A stretch of DNA of 64,000 bases, taken from the NCBI GenBank assembly GCA_036345935.2, contig JADWOT020000007.1, positions 3,856,199-3,920,198 on the forward strand, given 5' to 3'. Positions 12,871 to 26,054 of the stretch are shown here, piece by piece. Within the stretch, counting starts at the first letter, position 1. Each line of letters begins with the position of its first letter. A program made the position numbers and the translations under genes. Origin of the DNA: Taenia hydatigena (Eukaryota; Platyhelminthes; Cestoda; Cyclophyllidea; Taeniidae). Below the pieces are notes generated by a model. It had not been told where the DNA came from, searched no databases, and saw only the letters and a list, made by a program, of their open reading frames with translations.

Positions 12871-15800
12871 AATCAGGTGCAACAGCTAAAACAAACACAT
12901 CCATGTCCACATTAAGGGACAAAAATCCAGCAGAAAATAACACATGAAAATTGAAAGATGCTGTAATTTCAAAAAGCGGGAATCACACGGCCAAAATACG
13001 GGGGATGGTGGTTTGCACCAAGAAAGAAAAATCAACAGATAATGTAATAAATAAAAATAAATGACCAGTAAATGGAAAAGAAAATCAAGCCATACATAAA
13101 GGCAGCATCGGCGCCAACTTGCTTGGCAGGTGTTACGCTTCAATTCGCACTAACATGTGCGCCTGCCCGATGGCGAAAAAGAGGTCTGTGAGTGATGCGT
13201 GATGCCGAATAGTGAATGGAATAGTGTGGGACGGGTCCTGATGGGTGGGTGGGTGTGTAAATGTAAGGCGGATAAGGGGAGAAATGATACCATCATAAGC
13301 ACGAATGCTTCTATTTGTTCTTTTTATGCGACGGGCACGGTCGGAAACCTAGAACTGTCTCTTGATTTGAGATGGCTTTCGTTTTAGTTGTTGCGATCGC
13401 GGTCAATGTCGGGCAGACAGGCATAAATGTCATGCCTGCTCTAACCTCCAAAGTTCTTTGAAACCATTCTCTTCTGCACCGTGACCGTCTATTTTGCCCC
13501 ACAACTACATTTAACATTGTGTGAAAAATAAACAACCTTGATTTTGGCGAAAAGTGTTTACGTCATAAAAACAACTAGGCAATTATTGGGTGGTACCGAA
13601 TCCTCCAATTTATAGGACTCGCAGCCAGAGGTTGTGGTCCCACGCGAGACAAACGGCATCTGCAGACGCTGTTGTAGGCGACGGTCCCCCACTTTACTGA
13701 AAGCGCATCCGAGTTCTGAGACATCAATTTTTGTGATCGCAGTTATGATAAGTTTGAACTCGTAACATTTGATCTTCTTATCGCAAGGAATGTTTATTCA
13801 GTCTCAAGCCAAATCTCCGGTTTAGGGTGGTGCGCTCTGATCCATTCTACTTGGTTCATAGTGGATATTATAACAAAAGGTGCCATCTTTGTCCGTATTC
13901 ATCGGTGTGCTAATAGCGCAAACATTCCTCACTCCCTTTGAACGACAGCACTTTTATTCAACATTCTATTCAGGCATGTTTACTTGAATTACACAAATAA
14001 TGTTTCAAACAGGTTATTAATCCTTCAGTTCTTGATGGTTTGCACTATGCACGTAGGAGGATATGCATTTCTTGAAAAGCTTAATTATCAGTTGCAAGGG
14101 CGATTAATGATTCGCATGAATTTTGCTCATTGTGCTACTTTGCACACAATGCACTGAAAGCGTTCCTCGTCTCGAGTTACTCATGTGAAGACTTCCCATT
14201 AGCCTGGAGGATTAAGCTCCAGCCACAAGGCCAACATTCAAAAAGCATGCCTAGTTCTGCAAGACATTTACAACCCTTTAAAGGAGGAACCTGGTTCTTG
14301 TTATCCGAAGATCTGAGGCTGCCATTGAAGGGTCTGAATGTTATTTACTGTTCAACCAATCAATCTGGTCGTGCACTTGGCATTGGGGAATATTATTGCC
14401 TAGACGGCTTCCATTTTGATAGTTCCACAATCTCATGCATCCATGTCATCGATGCTGGCAAGCAGTGTCATACCGTCTTCTTCCATCTTAATTACGATGT
14501 GCCTCATACTTACAAAGGTTTTATTTTATTTGGTATCATCTGTCATCTTATCTGTTAGCTTTGTCTTTACGGATAAGGCCATTTTAAACTGCAGCATCAA
14601 TGCATGAAGCTTCATGCACCAATTTAATCCACTTAAAAATCTTCTGAGGCACTTCGTCTGCGCAAATGTCTTAGACTTGAGATGGTCTCTTAGGCATAGA
14701 CGCGTCATTTCTTCCGAAAGTTGATTTATGCTAAGTATAAAAGACGTTAATGTGGCTGCACTATCATGTCACGATTTCCAGCTTGAATTTGTGCCTACGG
14801 ACGTCGTCTAAATCTAAGCAAATGTAAACTTTGATGAACATTGCACGCAGGTAGTAAAATCCCATGTAGTAGTGTCACATTTACCTGGTTATAATCCCCT
14901 TGATTACTTGGCGCGCACTTATTTGATTAAAATCTATTTAACCTTTTCAGAATGTCTAATAATCCTGCGGTCTTGTCAGTACAGTGCTGGTTGAGGGTTT
15001 GGAGTAACTATCAGTCTAATGACAGCGGCTTTACTGACCGACACGTCGAGGTCACTCAAACCGTTACACTCTACCTATGCGAATGTGTGCTGGTGAATCG
15101 GGTGCGGCGACAATGTGAATCACTCAATTCAGTGTTCTCATAAGTAGGCATGTTTAAACCCGTTTCGATTGATGTGTTCATCATCTGCAGCTGGTGACTG
15201 CGCTCACGGCGGTATCTCGCCCCCGTCTTCCCCCTTTTCCTCCCCTCGTGTCTGCATCCTACACCCCCACACTCGGTCACCCTGCCTTGCTACCAAACCT
15301 CCATTAGTACCTACCCAACCAACGTCGCCTTACGACCCCCGTCTGTGTGAGCACGCGTAGTGTGAACATGGAACACGTAACAACACGTACACTCATCACA
15401 TGACAACACATTGTTCACGCACAGGGTTTTATTATTTGATTTTCGACAGTCCACGGTCTATCCATTCAGGAGAGTTGCATGGACTATTGCGTGGCTTAAG
15501 ATTTCTAAAGTTCCCAGTTCAAGTTTGGTCTAAACCGGAAGTGTTTAAGGCTAATTTGATGATTATTAACATCCAACTTCAAATGCTTTGGAAGTCTATT
15601 GAGTCTGTTCGATGTCCTGCTGCCTCTTTGCTTCTCATCGTCAGCTTTACAGAATGTGCTCTTGGATTACGCTAGCTCACGTTATGCACGAAATAGACAT
15701 CACTTATCAAGAATGGTACAGAACAGCGGCAGTGCCTGAGTGCAACAAGGTGTGGTGATGAAACAAGTTTCTTGTGAAAAGAAGACGGCCACACTCGTGG

Positions 15801-18800
15801 ATATTTGTACCAGCAGGAGACGTCAGCCTACTCGACAATTACACGTTTGAGCGTGCATACGTCCATCAGTCAATGACAATCCTCAAATGTCGAGATGCCT
15901 CCAACCCACACGGTGGTAATTCCTGAGAACGTTTATTGGTTAGGTAAACTTTCCGGTGCCCAGGGTCCGATTGACATCCAGCACAACCCGTCGCAAAATT
16001 TTGCCAGGGACGAATACATTCGTGCTAATGCTTACGGCAAGTTAAGTCCGAAATTCTTCCTTCATTTGAATTGCAGTGAGGGAAAGGGGAACCACCTTTA
16101 TGGCCAATCTGTCATGCATGCCAAGATCAGTTCCTGAGTAACACGCAGAGCTATTCAGCTCAACAAGACTAAAACTTTCCTCCATCTTCCCCATCATCTT
16201 CACCGCACAACTGCCCCAATGTATTTGGATGCGTCTGTTTTTACCCATCTCTCCTCTATTGTGCTCAACTAACAGGAAATCACAACCGGGTTGTCTAGAG
16301 AACCGAATTGATGCAATGGGTGTGGAACTGTCCCTTCTGTACATCACCCTACGCACCCATTGCGTTCTGGTTGTCGTCATCTAGATCCAATCGAGATCAA
16401 ACATCACCAGACTATTTGCGCTAATGAAATGTAGACCGCACTCACCCGTTTTGCTGTTCTATATGAGGACAAACTCTGGTGGAAAATAACTCGCGTGCTA
16501 AATCTAAGAGATCATATTTCAGAACGAATTTGTGAGTGGAGGTGAAAATTGCAGGAGTCATTCCAAGAGAAAAACATGACACATCCAGGGCTCACTCAAG
16601 GGAAAGGACAAGGAAAAACTCCTGGAATAAAGCACATCAGATCTACTCAACAGTGTCTTTCCTTTAAATTGGTGAGTACCTGCAGACTAAAGGCAAAGGT
16701 GGCACAGGAAAAAAGATGCGACCGAGGAACTTGGAGCTAGATCGATAAAAACTGCCATCTTTCATACGTTAAAAGGAGATACAGATTGAACCTATTAATG
16801 AATTAATTGCAAGCTCGGGGACAGGAATAATGAAGCTAAGCTAAAAATGCCTGCCAAACCAAACAACAGATACGAAATGGCTGCCTCTTCTTTGCATATT
16901 TCAAAAAAGGCATAATTTCACATGAGCGAAGAAGAGTTTAAAGGACCAAATGAAGCAGAGCATTAGGGCGGTTCAGCAGAATCGTTGCAAAACTTGCCTT
17001 TTGAGAAAAATAGCCAACCTACTTGACTTTACACGTAGCAGTTAAGTCCGAAACGCGAAAACCCTAACGCTCCACCAAGAGCCTGCTAATGGATTGATGT
17101 TTACTCTTTACAAGCTAACAAAAGATAAGGGACCCTACTTCACCAAGCAGCCGACTTTAAACTCTCTGCAAAAATACTAGCTTTTACGAAAATAGCACAG
17201 AAATGAATGAAATCAGCAAATCTGGTGCCATAAGCGACGACCGATTAACAGGATCTCGTCGTCACTCGTTCATTGGAAGCCAAAGCTTGGCATCGGTTAC
17301 GAAGATAGGGAAACGGGTAATTTTCTATGCTCAATCACCCTCCTCAAATCTACTTTAAAAATAAGGCATTACTTAATCAAAATCTTGCAAAAGATTAGGC
17401 ATTGGAAAATAGCAAACGCATGACAGTGAAGAGAACGATGATAAGATAACTTACCACACAAAAAGGAAGAAGTTACGCCTCTCAGTAAAAACTGAACCGG
17501 TAGCAGAGTGGGAAGAAGCAATAACGCAGAGGTAAGTCGCAAATATACTACGCGTCAAGCACTCGATGATGAGTCTCGTGACTCTTGTGATTGACACAAT
17601 TCGATCTAATCATCCCTCATTGAGTCCGGCAACACTGTGGATAGACGCTGGCTAAGTTACGGATTCTTGGGTGATTAACGATGCAATTCGTGGGACAAAC
17701 GTGAATTGACAATATTCATCTCCATTATGGGTCCTGTGTCCCTGTGGCTGAGCCCACATTGATAGATAAGACCGTAGTGATGAGTTACGCGGCTATTTTA
17801 TCTGCATCTGGTGGTTTTGGACGGTCAACCAGCCAATACTGCTTTGTGCAACCCCTTATCTGAAGCCTAAATCTTATGCTACAGACAATATACTTAGTCG
17901 AACGATTTGTTATTAACGGCACTTGGTAGAAAAGCGGCTTTGAGGCATGGCAAAGTGTGCCGACAAAGTTCGGCAATGATGTGACCCACTTCAATTCGAC
18001 GTCGATGGGTGTCTAGTGTGCGCCAGCTAGCCATTCAGCATTGCTACACCTCATTCTCAACAGAACTTGCATTCCTAGAGGCACCGTAATTGACACTTGC
18101 CTCCCTCTCTTGACTTTAGTCGGTGCAAAGCCCAGCAAATTGAGTAATCAATCAAAATGAAATTGATGTTTCCAACTCCTCTCAGTAAGCTTTATATCCA
18201 GCTGACCAATGTGCTTCCCTCTAGCATCTCGGCCATTCAGAGTGCTGCATTCCCCACCATTTAAATACCTTTTGTGAGCACTGCAAACAGGCCCATCTGG
18301 ATCAGTCTCATATATCTTCCGTATGCTGCCCAAATTGACCCCACACATTCTGCAAGTAAAAGAATGGGCAGAGAACTAGACCGATAGTAGACAGATAGGT
18401 ACGTAGATAGGTTGGCAGATAGGAAAATTGCGATATACAGAGCGGCAAGAGAATCATTAGACAGCCAAAACTGGCTTCACCTCCCCACTCAGCCTCCGTT
18501 TCCAAGCCTCCACTAGGTGACTAATCAATTTAATAAACAAAGAACAGGAACGCAAATATGTAATGGAAGAATCCCAATGCTTTGCAAATGACTCCTCCCT
18601 GCACATGACTGTCGTGTCAAAGTTACGTGCCGCAAAAAGCACTTGTGCGACAGAGACAACCAATCGATGTCACGAGGCTAGAGTGCAGGCTGGACCACAC
18701 TGGGTCTCTGCCATTGTCGCCGTGGCGCTTGCTGGCTAAACATCAGACGCCACATTAAAAACGGGCTGCGAAAACCGCTCAATATCGTCAGGTGCTGGAA

Positions 18801-19047
18801 CATGCGGTTGGAGCCCGTATGCACTAAGCCCTGGACGTGTCGATGACAGCGACATCCCCTTCCACCCTCTCCGATACCTAGGGTCACCTACAGCTCCGCT
18901 GCCCTTGACACGCTCATGACAGCAATCAAAGACAATGGATATTGCGTGTAATAGACCAAGCGCGCGTATGCATGTGCTCAAAACAGCAGAACACAAACTA
19001 CGCATTATTATTAGCAACAACGTAGTCGAAGTGAAGCAATGCTCCCC
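12871..19047. other. No recognisable gene
   Basis: About 6.2 kb without a supported gene. 15200-15330 is pyrimidine-rich and 18385-18425 has degenerate GATAG-type repeats. Short open frames look like chance. Confidence 0.5.
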
Positions 19048-21310
19048 AAAAACACTCGTCATGAGGGCGTCGGAGAGGTGTTAATTTTAGCATCTCTGAC
19101 AGTCAAATGTTTAGACTAAGATGGAGCGGATTCAACAAGTTCGTTCACATCAGGCAGGATCGTACACTTGTTCCAACTCCACATCCTACATCGTTAAAGT
19201 AAAACGGATGGAGATAAGTAGCCATATTACCTCACCTTCCCCTGGCTATCCAAAAAAACCCCACCAACCAAATAACCAAATCAACAGATAAGTTGAAGGA
19301 GCGCAAGTAAATAAACCGATGAAGCTTAACGCTTGCCAAATTACACTAGCCTGTGTCTTGGGAGACGTCCACCGACTACTGGCCGTCAAGAACAATGACG
19401 TGGCCGACCTGCACTTTTGTCTGTCCACAATACCTGCCAGTCAACTATTAGCCCTAAAGCAAAACAGCTAAAGCCAACGCTAATTACCATTACGTCTAAG
19501 GAGGAAGAGTGAGGAGAAGGCCTACGTCGGGACTACTGCATTGTTACAGGAGAAGTGAACAAGCCAAGAAAATTAGTGAGCAGTCTTCAGTCATCATCGT
19601 GACATTACGTTTCCCATAAACACTTCATTCATCAGTAATTCGGAGGCAGACATCTCTAGATGCTTCCCCTGATAATGATAAATGTGCATAGTTTGGTGGC
19701 TTAGGCAAGGAACAGTTAACAGTCGAATTCACTTCAAGTCGCATATTCTTCCCTGCCTTTTCGTTCGTTTACAAATAAACTAGCATCAGCAGAAGGGACC
19801 AGAGGAATAGCCTAATAATCAGGAAAATCTGAGTGCGCCTCAAACGCGCACATACCTACGAGATGGTCTCATCAAATTCGCAAAACAATGGGAAGTAAAC
19901 CGGCAGAGAGCTTTCAAACCACAAGGGGTGTCGGCAGAATATGCTCATTTAATGCAGGAGTATTCAGCACCAATGCTGCCGTCTTGACTTGCAAAGAAGT
20001 GTACTTATTCAAAAGCAATACCTGCAGTCCGTTGCAGAAGCTTACACGTAGCATGACGCAAATCAATCTCTCTTACTTAGCAACATCCAGCACACTCGAT
20101 CCAGTAACAGCAAATTCAACACCCTATGCAATAACGTACACCACCTACCCATCTGACCAGCAAAACATAACAAAATGCGCAAAAGTCAGAACTGCCAATA
20201 ATTCATGTATGCCAGTGCTGGGTGAAGGCACCTAAACGACTGATGGCAGCAAACAAGTGAAGCATGTGGAAGATAAAATAGTAAGAGGAGGCACAGTTAG
20301 TCCTAAGTCAGCGTTGGATCCACTAACAACAGGCAGTGACGGCGGCTTGTTGCAAAAGACTACACTTCGCAGTCAGGCGTCACACCTCATCAAAGTAGAT
20401 AAACAGCAAGTAAACAGTATGTACAAGTGGAGACTTTACAGATGTGCATAAAAATGCGCATCTATACGCACCTATGAATTGGCAAGTTCCTTCCCCCGTC
20501 TATTCACAATCCTCACACTCACTGACTTGGCCCTTTTCGCCCACCACGTCACAACGCAGGAGTCACGACACGGCACCGCTTGCACCCTACTTTGCAGACT
20601 TCCAACAGTTTTTGGCACAAAAATCCATCAGTGAACGCTGATTGCCAAAACGACATTCAGCAGTGGCACAGCCTTAACGAAACACCTGTCCTTTGCACTC
20701 CGAGGAAACATTACTGTTGTGCCGCCTCATTTGTTCAATCATATCCATTTCTCGCAGCAGAACTCAACAGTTGTACCCACCCATCACCTGCGCCAACAAA
20801 TATTTCATCCGTGAAACATCTTCGTATCTGTAGGAACAGACTGAGTATTCTAGAAGCAATGTCTATCAAACCGACGGGCAGACATTTAGTGTGACGATTG
20901 CGTAGAATGAACGTCGAAGTCTCGTTTGTAGCAGAATGTTTACGACCTTGGCTTAGGCTTATTCAGATCGCGCCTGCTAAAGCTGAAAACGACGACATTC
21001 TGCTCATAAATGGAGAAAACGTACTCGATCATCCCTTCGGAGGGCACCTCAACTGAATCCGCGTCCGATGAGCACGAATGATTCTGCCAATATGGCTAAT
21101 GGAACAATTTGGATAATGCAGCTGTCACAATGTTCTTGCGAAAAGACTTCGGGAAAAGGATTAATGACTAATTCGTCACAGCACAACACAATTCATGCTA
21201 TTTTATAGGCGAAAACTTATTTGCACTGCTACAAAGTGGAGAGTAATAGAGAAACCAAGCTTCAAGTTTGACAGTTTTTCTGGAAGTTCTCAGAGCTTAT
21301 TGGACGCGCC
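19048..21310. repeat. Paralogous locus, uninterrupted copy
   Basis: One continuous stretch that aligns in order with 380-1465, 7524-8123 and 12301-12870. It gives the reference arrangement against which the two extra segments in the left locus can be seen. No gene recognised. Confidence 0.65.
20135..20737. repeat. High-similarity 600-bp island, copy 2 (partner 7524-8123)
   Basis: Partner of 7524-8123, here continuous with paralogous sequence on both sides. No recognisable gene. Confidence 0.85.
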
Positions 21311-24097
21311 ACCACAGACAGGTGCGTCGTTGTTATCCTTAAGATCCGGACCATCATTGACACCAATTGAAGCCTGAAATTCAACAATTCATCTCAATTT
21401 GAAGCCAACAGGTCCCATTTTGCCAAAATACCACCGCAACTGAAGCACGTAATTTACCCACTATACCGACAGACAATATACTAAATACAGCCAGTGACCC
21501 TGAAACTGCTTGAAATAAACAACTTTCGATTAAATAGTTTCCTAACCCTAAACATACAGAAGTACTCAATAAATTAGTTTTTAGAACCCATGAAAGTGCA
21601 TAATAATTACAAGCGGTTCATCATCAAAGGCAGATTTATAGAAAAAATGATATGCTTTTATAAAAATTTGTGGCCAATTAAATAAGGAATCAAACACCGC
21701 GCAAACTTAATAGCATCCATTTCAGGAAATAGTGCGTTTAAAATCACTCAGTACATATGAGACTCGAAACGCTATCCTTCAGCAGATTGATGGATATGTT
21801 GCAAATTGAAAGTAGAATAGTGGCTTTTGTCGGCTCCGGCGAATCCGATACTCATCACGCACGAAGTTCCAAGCTCCTTTTTAACCCTGGTATCGAGGGT
21901 GTATTAAAAACAACATAGATTTATACGGTGAATAAGGATGTGGCGTGCTTGCCGTTTGTCTTCTTGCCTTCCGCCTTGTAATCCTTTGAATGAATAGGTC
22001 AGAGCTTTGTGAATATGATGTCTGTCAAAGCATGTTATTCGATTTGGTTCAAATGTGTAGCATGTTTGCGTGTGACCAAAATCAAAACTAAGTGGAGACG
22101 TATAAGTGGGCCTGCTGACAGGCACTCGTTGTGCCTCATTCGATCGCACGGTCTTTCCTTCTTCCCATGTTAATCCATTTCAGTAAACCATACCTCGGCT
22201 ATTAAGCCTCACAGAGCCCGTTAAGTCAATTATCATTACTAGAGAAGCTAAGTAGACCATCACTACCATATGCAATGACACCATACGACTAAAACTGCCC
22301 GGGCCTTCTTACCTGGCTAAAGTGTCTAGACGACAAGGGCTGAGTAATAGCATGTATTGCGTTGATATCAGCATTCCATACTGAATAAGCATAAATGAAT
22401 TAAGTAAAACAAGGGGCAGCTCGAAACTGTGGTCATGTTGAGGTTCATAGTTGGCTGCACCTAGAAATTGGCGGCCGTAGGAAATCAGGAAATGGTGCTC
22501 GAACTACAGGAATCACCTAAAATTCCTTAAGTGGCCTCAAGTTTCATTCTGGGCTTTTTTACAAAATAATATCGAAGTCACGGACTGGAAAGGAGGTCAC
22601 TATGAACCACACACACTGGCTGCAACGTGGCAGATAAGTTGTGGGCCATCGTCACTATCAAAGTCAAAAGGGATTGGTAGACAGTGCATTCTGACTGCCT
22701 CTAGCAGATCGACACATGATGAAGCAAAGCCTCACAAGTGAGGTACGGGCAGGTTGACTGCCAAAGCACAGCAAATGAGCAGTGCAAACGCCAAACAGCT
22801 GCAAGCAGTTCTGGTGACTAATGCTTCTCTTTGTAGTCGGATCCCATCATCAATAGTCTTTAGCATATTAAAATTCATTGGCCGTGTATCCTTGTTACAT
22901 GCTGGGTAGTACCATACCGGTCAATTTCCCGCACTCCTTAAATCTGCACTTACTTCTAAAAGGAGAACGAAACCGCGAACATGTTGCGATCAGAAAAAAC
23001 GAGATCATATTCACCTCAAATCATATTCACACCATGTGATCGCGGGTTATTGTTCGCGTCACTATCGTGCCATATGCTGTGAGTAAGCAGCGTTGATAGT
23101 TAAAGCCGTTTTAGAAGAACCCTTCTCATTCAAGGGATTCTTCAGTACCGACTATGAAGTGTGGCTCTGATTTTGGCTCCATTACCACGTCTACCAGCTT
23201 TTCGTATTTTGCATACAACAACAATCTCCAAATGCTGCATTAAGCTAAGCACAGCTTGCACTGCGATTTCTGCTACACCAAACGCCTTCAGTGAGTGGCA
23301 GAAAAGGAGACACACATTACGACGGGCGCGTTCTAAGCACAGATTTTCTTTGACGAGTGTCGGATAGCAGGCAAATGTTTTCTAACGTGTTTTTTCGTCA
23401 CTAAGTTTTATACTTGTCACCTATTAAATTCATTTTCAAATGTGTTCGGCGATGCATTCGCCTTCATTCAAGTCACATTATGTGCGGTGTGACTCATGTC
23501 CAACATTTTTACATTTGCACACAAGTTGGAATATTTCGAGGCAGTTCAAAGGAAGCAATAGAGAACCCTCATTTCAATCCTTCAAGTTGCGGAGGAATCA
23601 CGTACATGCACTTGATATATGCTGTAATAGCTTATTCAGATTTGCGCAAATTTCGAGCCACGAAACAAAGAATCCTGTGTATTGAAAGAGATTTATGTTT
23701 TGGGGATAGAAAGACCAGTTGCTAATTGAAATGCCAAAACGTATTGTATCCATTGAGTAGAAATGCTTTGTGATTCTTTACTATAAAACGAGCCAGTCAC
23801 TTAACCACACATCAAAATGGAAAACACACATATCTTGCTGATGGAACTAGCGCTGCTGGCACTTGCCTGCGGTCACTGCAAAATCTTATGGTGTTGAGGT
23901 TAAGGTTGGCTCTTGAGCTGTAGGGATCATTATTGGAAGATGCGTTGTGGCAGACATCGACAAATCATGTAACATGAAGCGAAATCATGGAAGATTAATA
24001 TTGCAGGTTATTGCTGAAAAATTGCAGGTAGGGCAAGCATACAATGCACACGAAATATCAGTGCATGAAAAATGTATAAAATTTGCACTTCTTTGGT
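21311..24097. other. No recognisable gene
   Basis: 2.8 kb between the paralogous locus and the 11 kb duplication. I see no supported gene, RNA or mobile element. Confidence 0.5.
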
Positions 24098-24527
24098 GGC
24101 ATGCATTAAATATTTGTCATAAGAATCCAATTGAAATGGTCTAATTGGAGCAACAACAAACAGTAAAGTTATTGCCTTTGAAATGTTTAATATTTGGCCT
24201 AAGAAGTTCCCCATCGATCCATAAAAAAATAATTACACTGATACGTATCATATGCTCATGAGAAATGCACAAGAACTATGTAGCATAAAATACCAAATTA
24301 GCTATCGTTAATGCACCGTTTGTTTGACAACACACCCTCCAAAAGGCCAAAAAATTAATAAAAGATTGGATTCATATGACGGCAATGTACTTGATGGACC
24401 AAACACAGAGAAGCCTTATAGAAAAGACGATGTAGACAGCGATCAATTACATCATAAAAGAGGAGTGAAAAAAAGTGACGAAAAAGGGTAGAAAGAAGAG
24501 TCAGACAGTTTACAATAATGGAAAAAA

Positions 24528-25961
24528 CTAACGGATGCAGCTGAAGCGGAGGGGAAAGGAAGAAGCAGAAAATGTGTGAACGGAAACTGCTAAAAGAAAG
24601 GTAGCAATAAAAGAGTCATTTGGCGCAGAAAAACCAGCAGAGGACGTGGCTGAGTTAGCGATAGTGGAGTTAAAATAAGTTTTATTATATGCTGCAGTAC
24701 TTAGCGAATAGCTTTGAGTCGGTAGAGTTGTGTTTATATCCAAGGTAGTATTTGCTGTGGAGATGGCTGGTGTTTTGGTGGTTAGCGCTGTCGTGACTGG
24801 GGCGGAGACTTTGGTGGGTTCATCTGTGCTATTGGACGCTGCATTAGTTATCGTATAGTTTTGAGTTGGTAGCGTTGTGTTTGGAGCCAAGTTGGTATTT
24901 GCAGTGGAAGTGACTGGAGTTCTGGTCATTGACGCTGTCGTGATTCGAGTGGAGTCGTTGGTGGGCTCATGTGTTCTATTGGACGCTGCAGTAGTTAGTG
25001 CAGATTTTATCGTCGGTGGCGTTGTGTTTGGAGCCAAGATAGTGTCTGCTGTGGATGTGATTGAAGCATCGGTTGTTGGCGCTGTCGTGATTGGTGTGGA
25101 GATGATTGTGGGTTCATCTGTACTCTGGAACGTTTTAGTAGTTAGTATAGATTTTATCGTCGGTGGCGTTGTGTTTGCAGCCAAGGTAGTGTCTGCTGTG
25201 GAATCGATTGAAGCATCGGTCGTTGGCGCTGTCGTGATTGGTGTGGAGAGGATTGTGGATTCATCTGTGCTCTGGGACATTGCAGTAGTTAGCGTAGATT
25301 TTATCGTCAGTGGCGTTGTGTTTGCAGTCAAGGTAGTGTCTGCTGTGGATGTGATTGAAGTATCGGTCATTGGTGCTGTCATGATTAGTGTAGAGACATC
25401 GGTGGAGTTATCTGTTGTATTAGACGTTGCAGTAGTTAACGTGTAGTTTTGAGTCGGTAGCGTTGTGTTTGGAGCCGAGGTAGTATTTGCTGTTGGGGTG
25501 ACAGGAGTTCTGATCGTTGGCGCTGTCGTGATTGGGTTGGAATGATTGGTAGGTTTATCTGTTGTGTTGGACGCTGCAGTGGTTAGCGTATAGTTTTGAG
25601 TCGGTAGCGTTGTGTTTGGAGCCGAGGTTGTATTTGCTGTTGGGGTGACAGGAGTTCTGGTCGTTGGCGCTGTCGTGATTGGGGTGGAATGATTGGTAGA
25701 TTTATCTGTTGTACTGGGTGCTGCAGTAGTTAGTTTATTGTCTTGAGTCGGTAACGTTGTGTTTGCAGCCAAGGTAGTGTCTGCTGTGGAATCGATTGAA
25801 GCATCGGTCATTGGCACTGTAGTGATTGTTGAGGAGACCCATGTGGATTCATCTCTTCTATTGGACGCTGCAACAGACCGCGCATCGTTATTTGTCGCTA
25901 AGCAATAGGCAATCAATAGCACGAGGGTACCTTTGTAACTTTTCATGTTTTGATTGACCAT
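24528..25961 (-). CDS. Thr-rich mucin-like secreted or surface protein, 8 tandem repeats (copy 1)
   Basis: 477-residue ORF. The N-terminus has a signal peptide: a hydrophobic core (GTLVLLIAYCLA, 11-22) follows a short basic segment. Translation may start at Met1 or at Met6, which has the better context (A at -3). Residues about 44-435 are eight imperfect tandem units of 49 residues (147 nt). The unit pattern is roughly STPITTAPTTDAS, then TADTTLAANTT, then PTIKSTLTTA, then STDEPT. Thr and Ser dominate, giving dense potential O-glycosylation, and NTT-type N-glycosylation sequons recur in every unit. The C-terminus (about 448-477) is hydrophobic (ATFLLAVSV) and could be a GPI-attachment signal or membrane anchor. 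This layout is that of an apomucin core; tapeworm larvae make mucin-rich coats, but the family assignment is inference. It sits at the left end of an 11 kb duplication and has a paralogue at 46350-47480. Base pattern and frame are uninterrupted over all repeats. Confidence 0.85.
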   Translation of the reverse strand: MVNQNMKSYKGTLVLLIAYCLATNNDARSVAASNRRDESTWVSSTITTVPMTDASIDSTADTTLAANTTLPTQDNKLTTAAPSTTDKSTNHSTPITTAPTTRTPVTPTANTTSAPNTTLPTQNYTLTTAASNTTDKPTNHSNPITTAPTIRTPVTPTANTTSAPNTTLPTQNYTLTTATSNTTDNSTDVSTLIMTAPMTDTSITSTADTTLTANTTPLTIKSTLTTAMSQSTDESTILSTPITTAPTTDASIDSTADTTLAANTTPPTIKSILTTKTFQSTDEPTIISTPITTAPTTDASITSTADTILAPNTTPPTIKSALTTAASNRTHEPTNDSTRITTASMTRTPVTSTANTNLAPNTTLPTQNYTITNAASNSTDEPTKVSAPVTTALTTKTPAISTANTTLDINTTLPTQSYSLSTAAYNKTYFNSTIANSATSSAGFSAPNDSFIATFLLAVSVHTFSASSFPLRFSCIR

Positions 25962-26047
25962 GTGTGCCCTATCAGATTTCTACTAGCCTTTATTGTTTTT
26001 ATCGAGGTGCGGATTTTTCTGCTTCAAAAGTCGTTTGGCTGCACCTA

Positions 26048-26054
26048 TTATATA
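26048..26054 (-). promoter_or_regulatory. Candidate TATA box of mucin copy 1
   Basis: Reading on the minus strand, TATATAA lies about 90 bp upstream of the first ATG. The paralogue at 46350-47480 has CATATAA at the equivalent place (47567-47573), so the element is kept but altered by one base. Confidence 0.4.

Noticed and set aside
24877..25446. 189-codon open frame antisense to mucin copy 1, with an equal-length one (46543-47112) antisense to copy 2
   Set aside because: The 147-bp repeat simply lacks stops in that antisense frame, so the equal length follows from shared repeat structure. The translation is a Val-rich shadow of the Thr codons.
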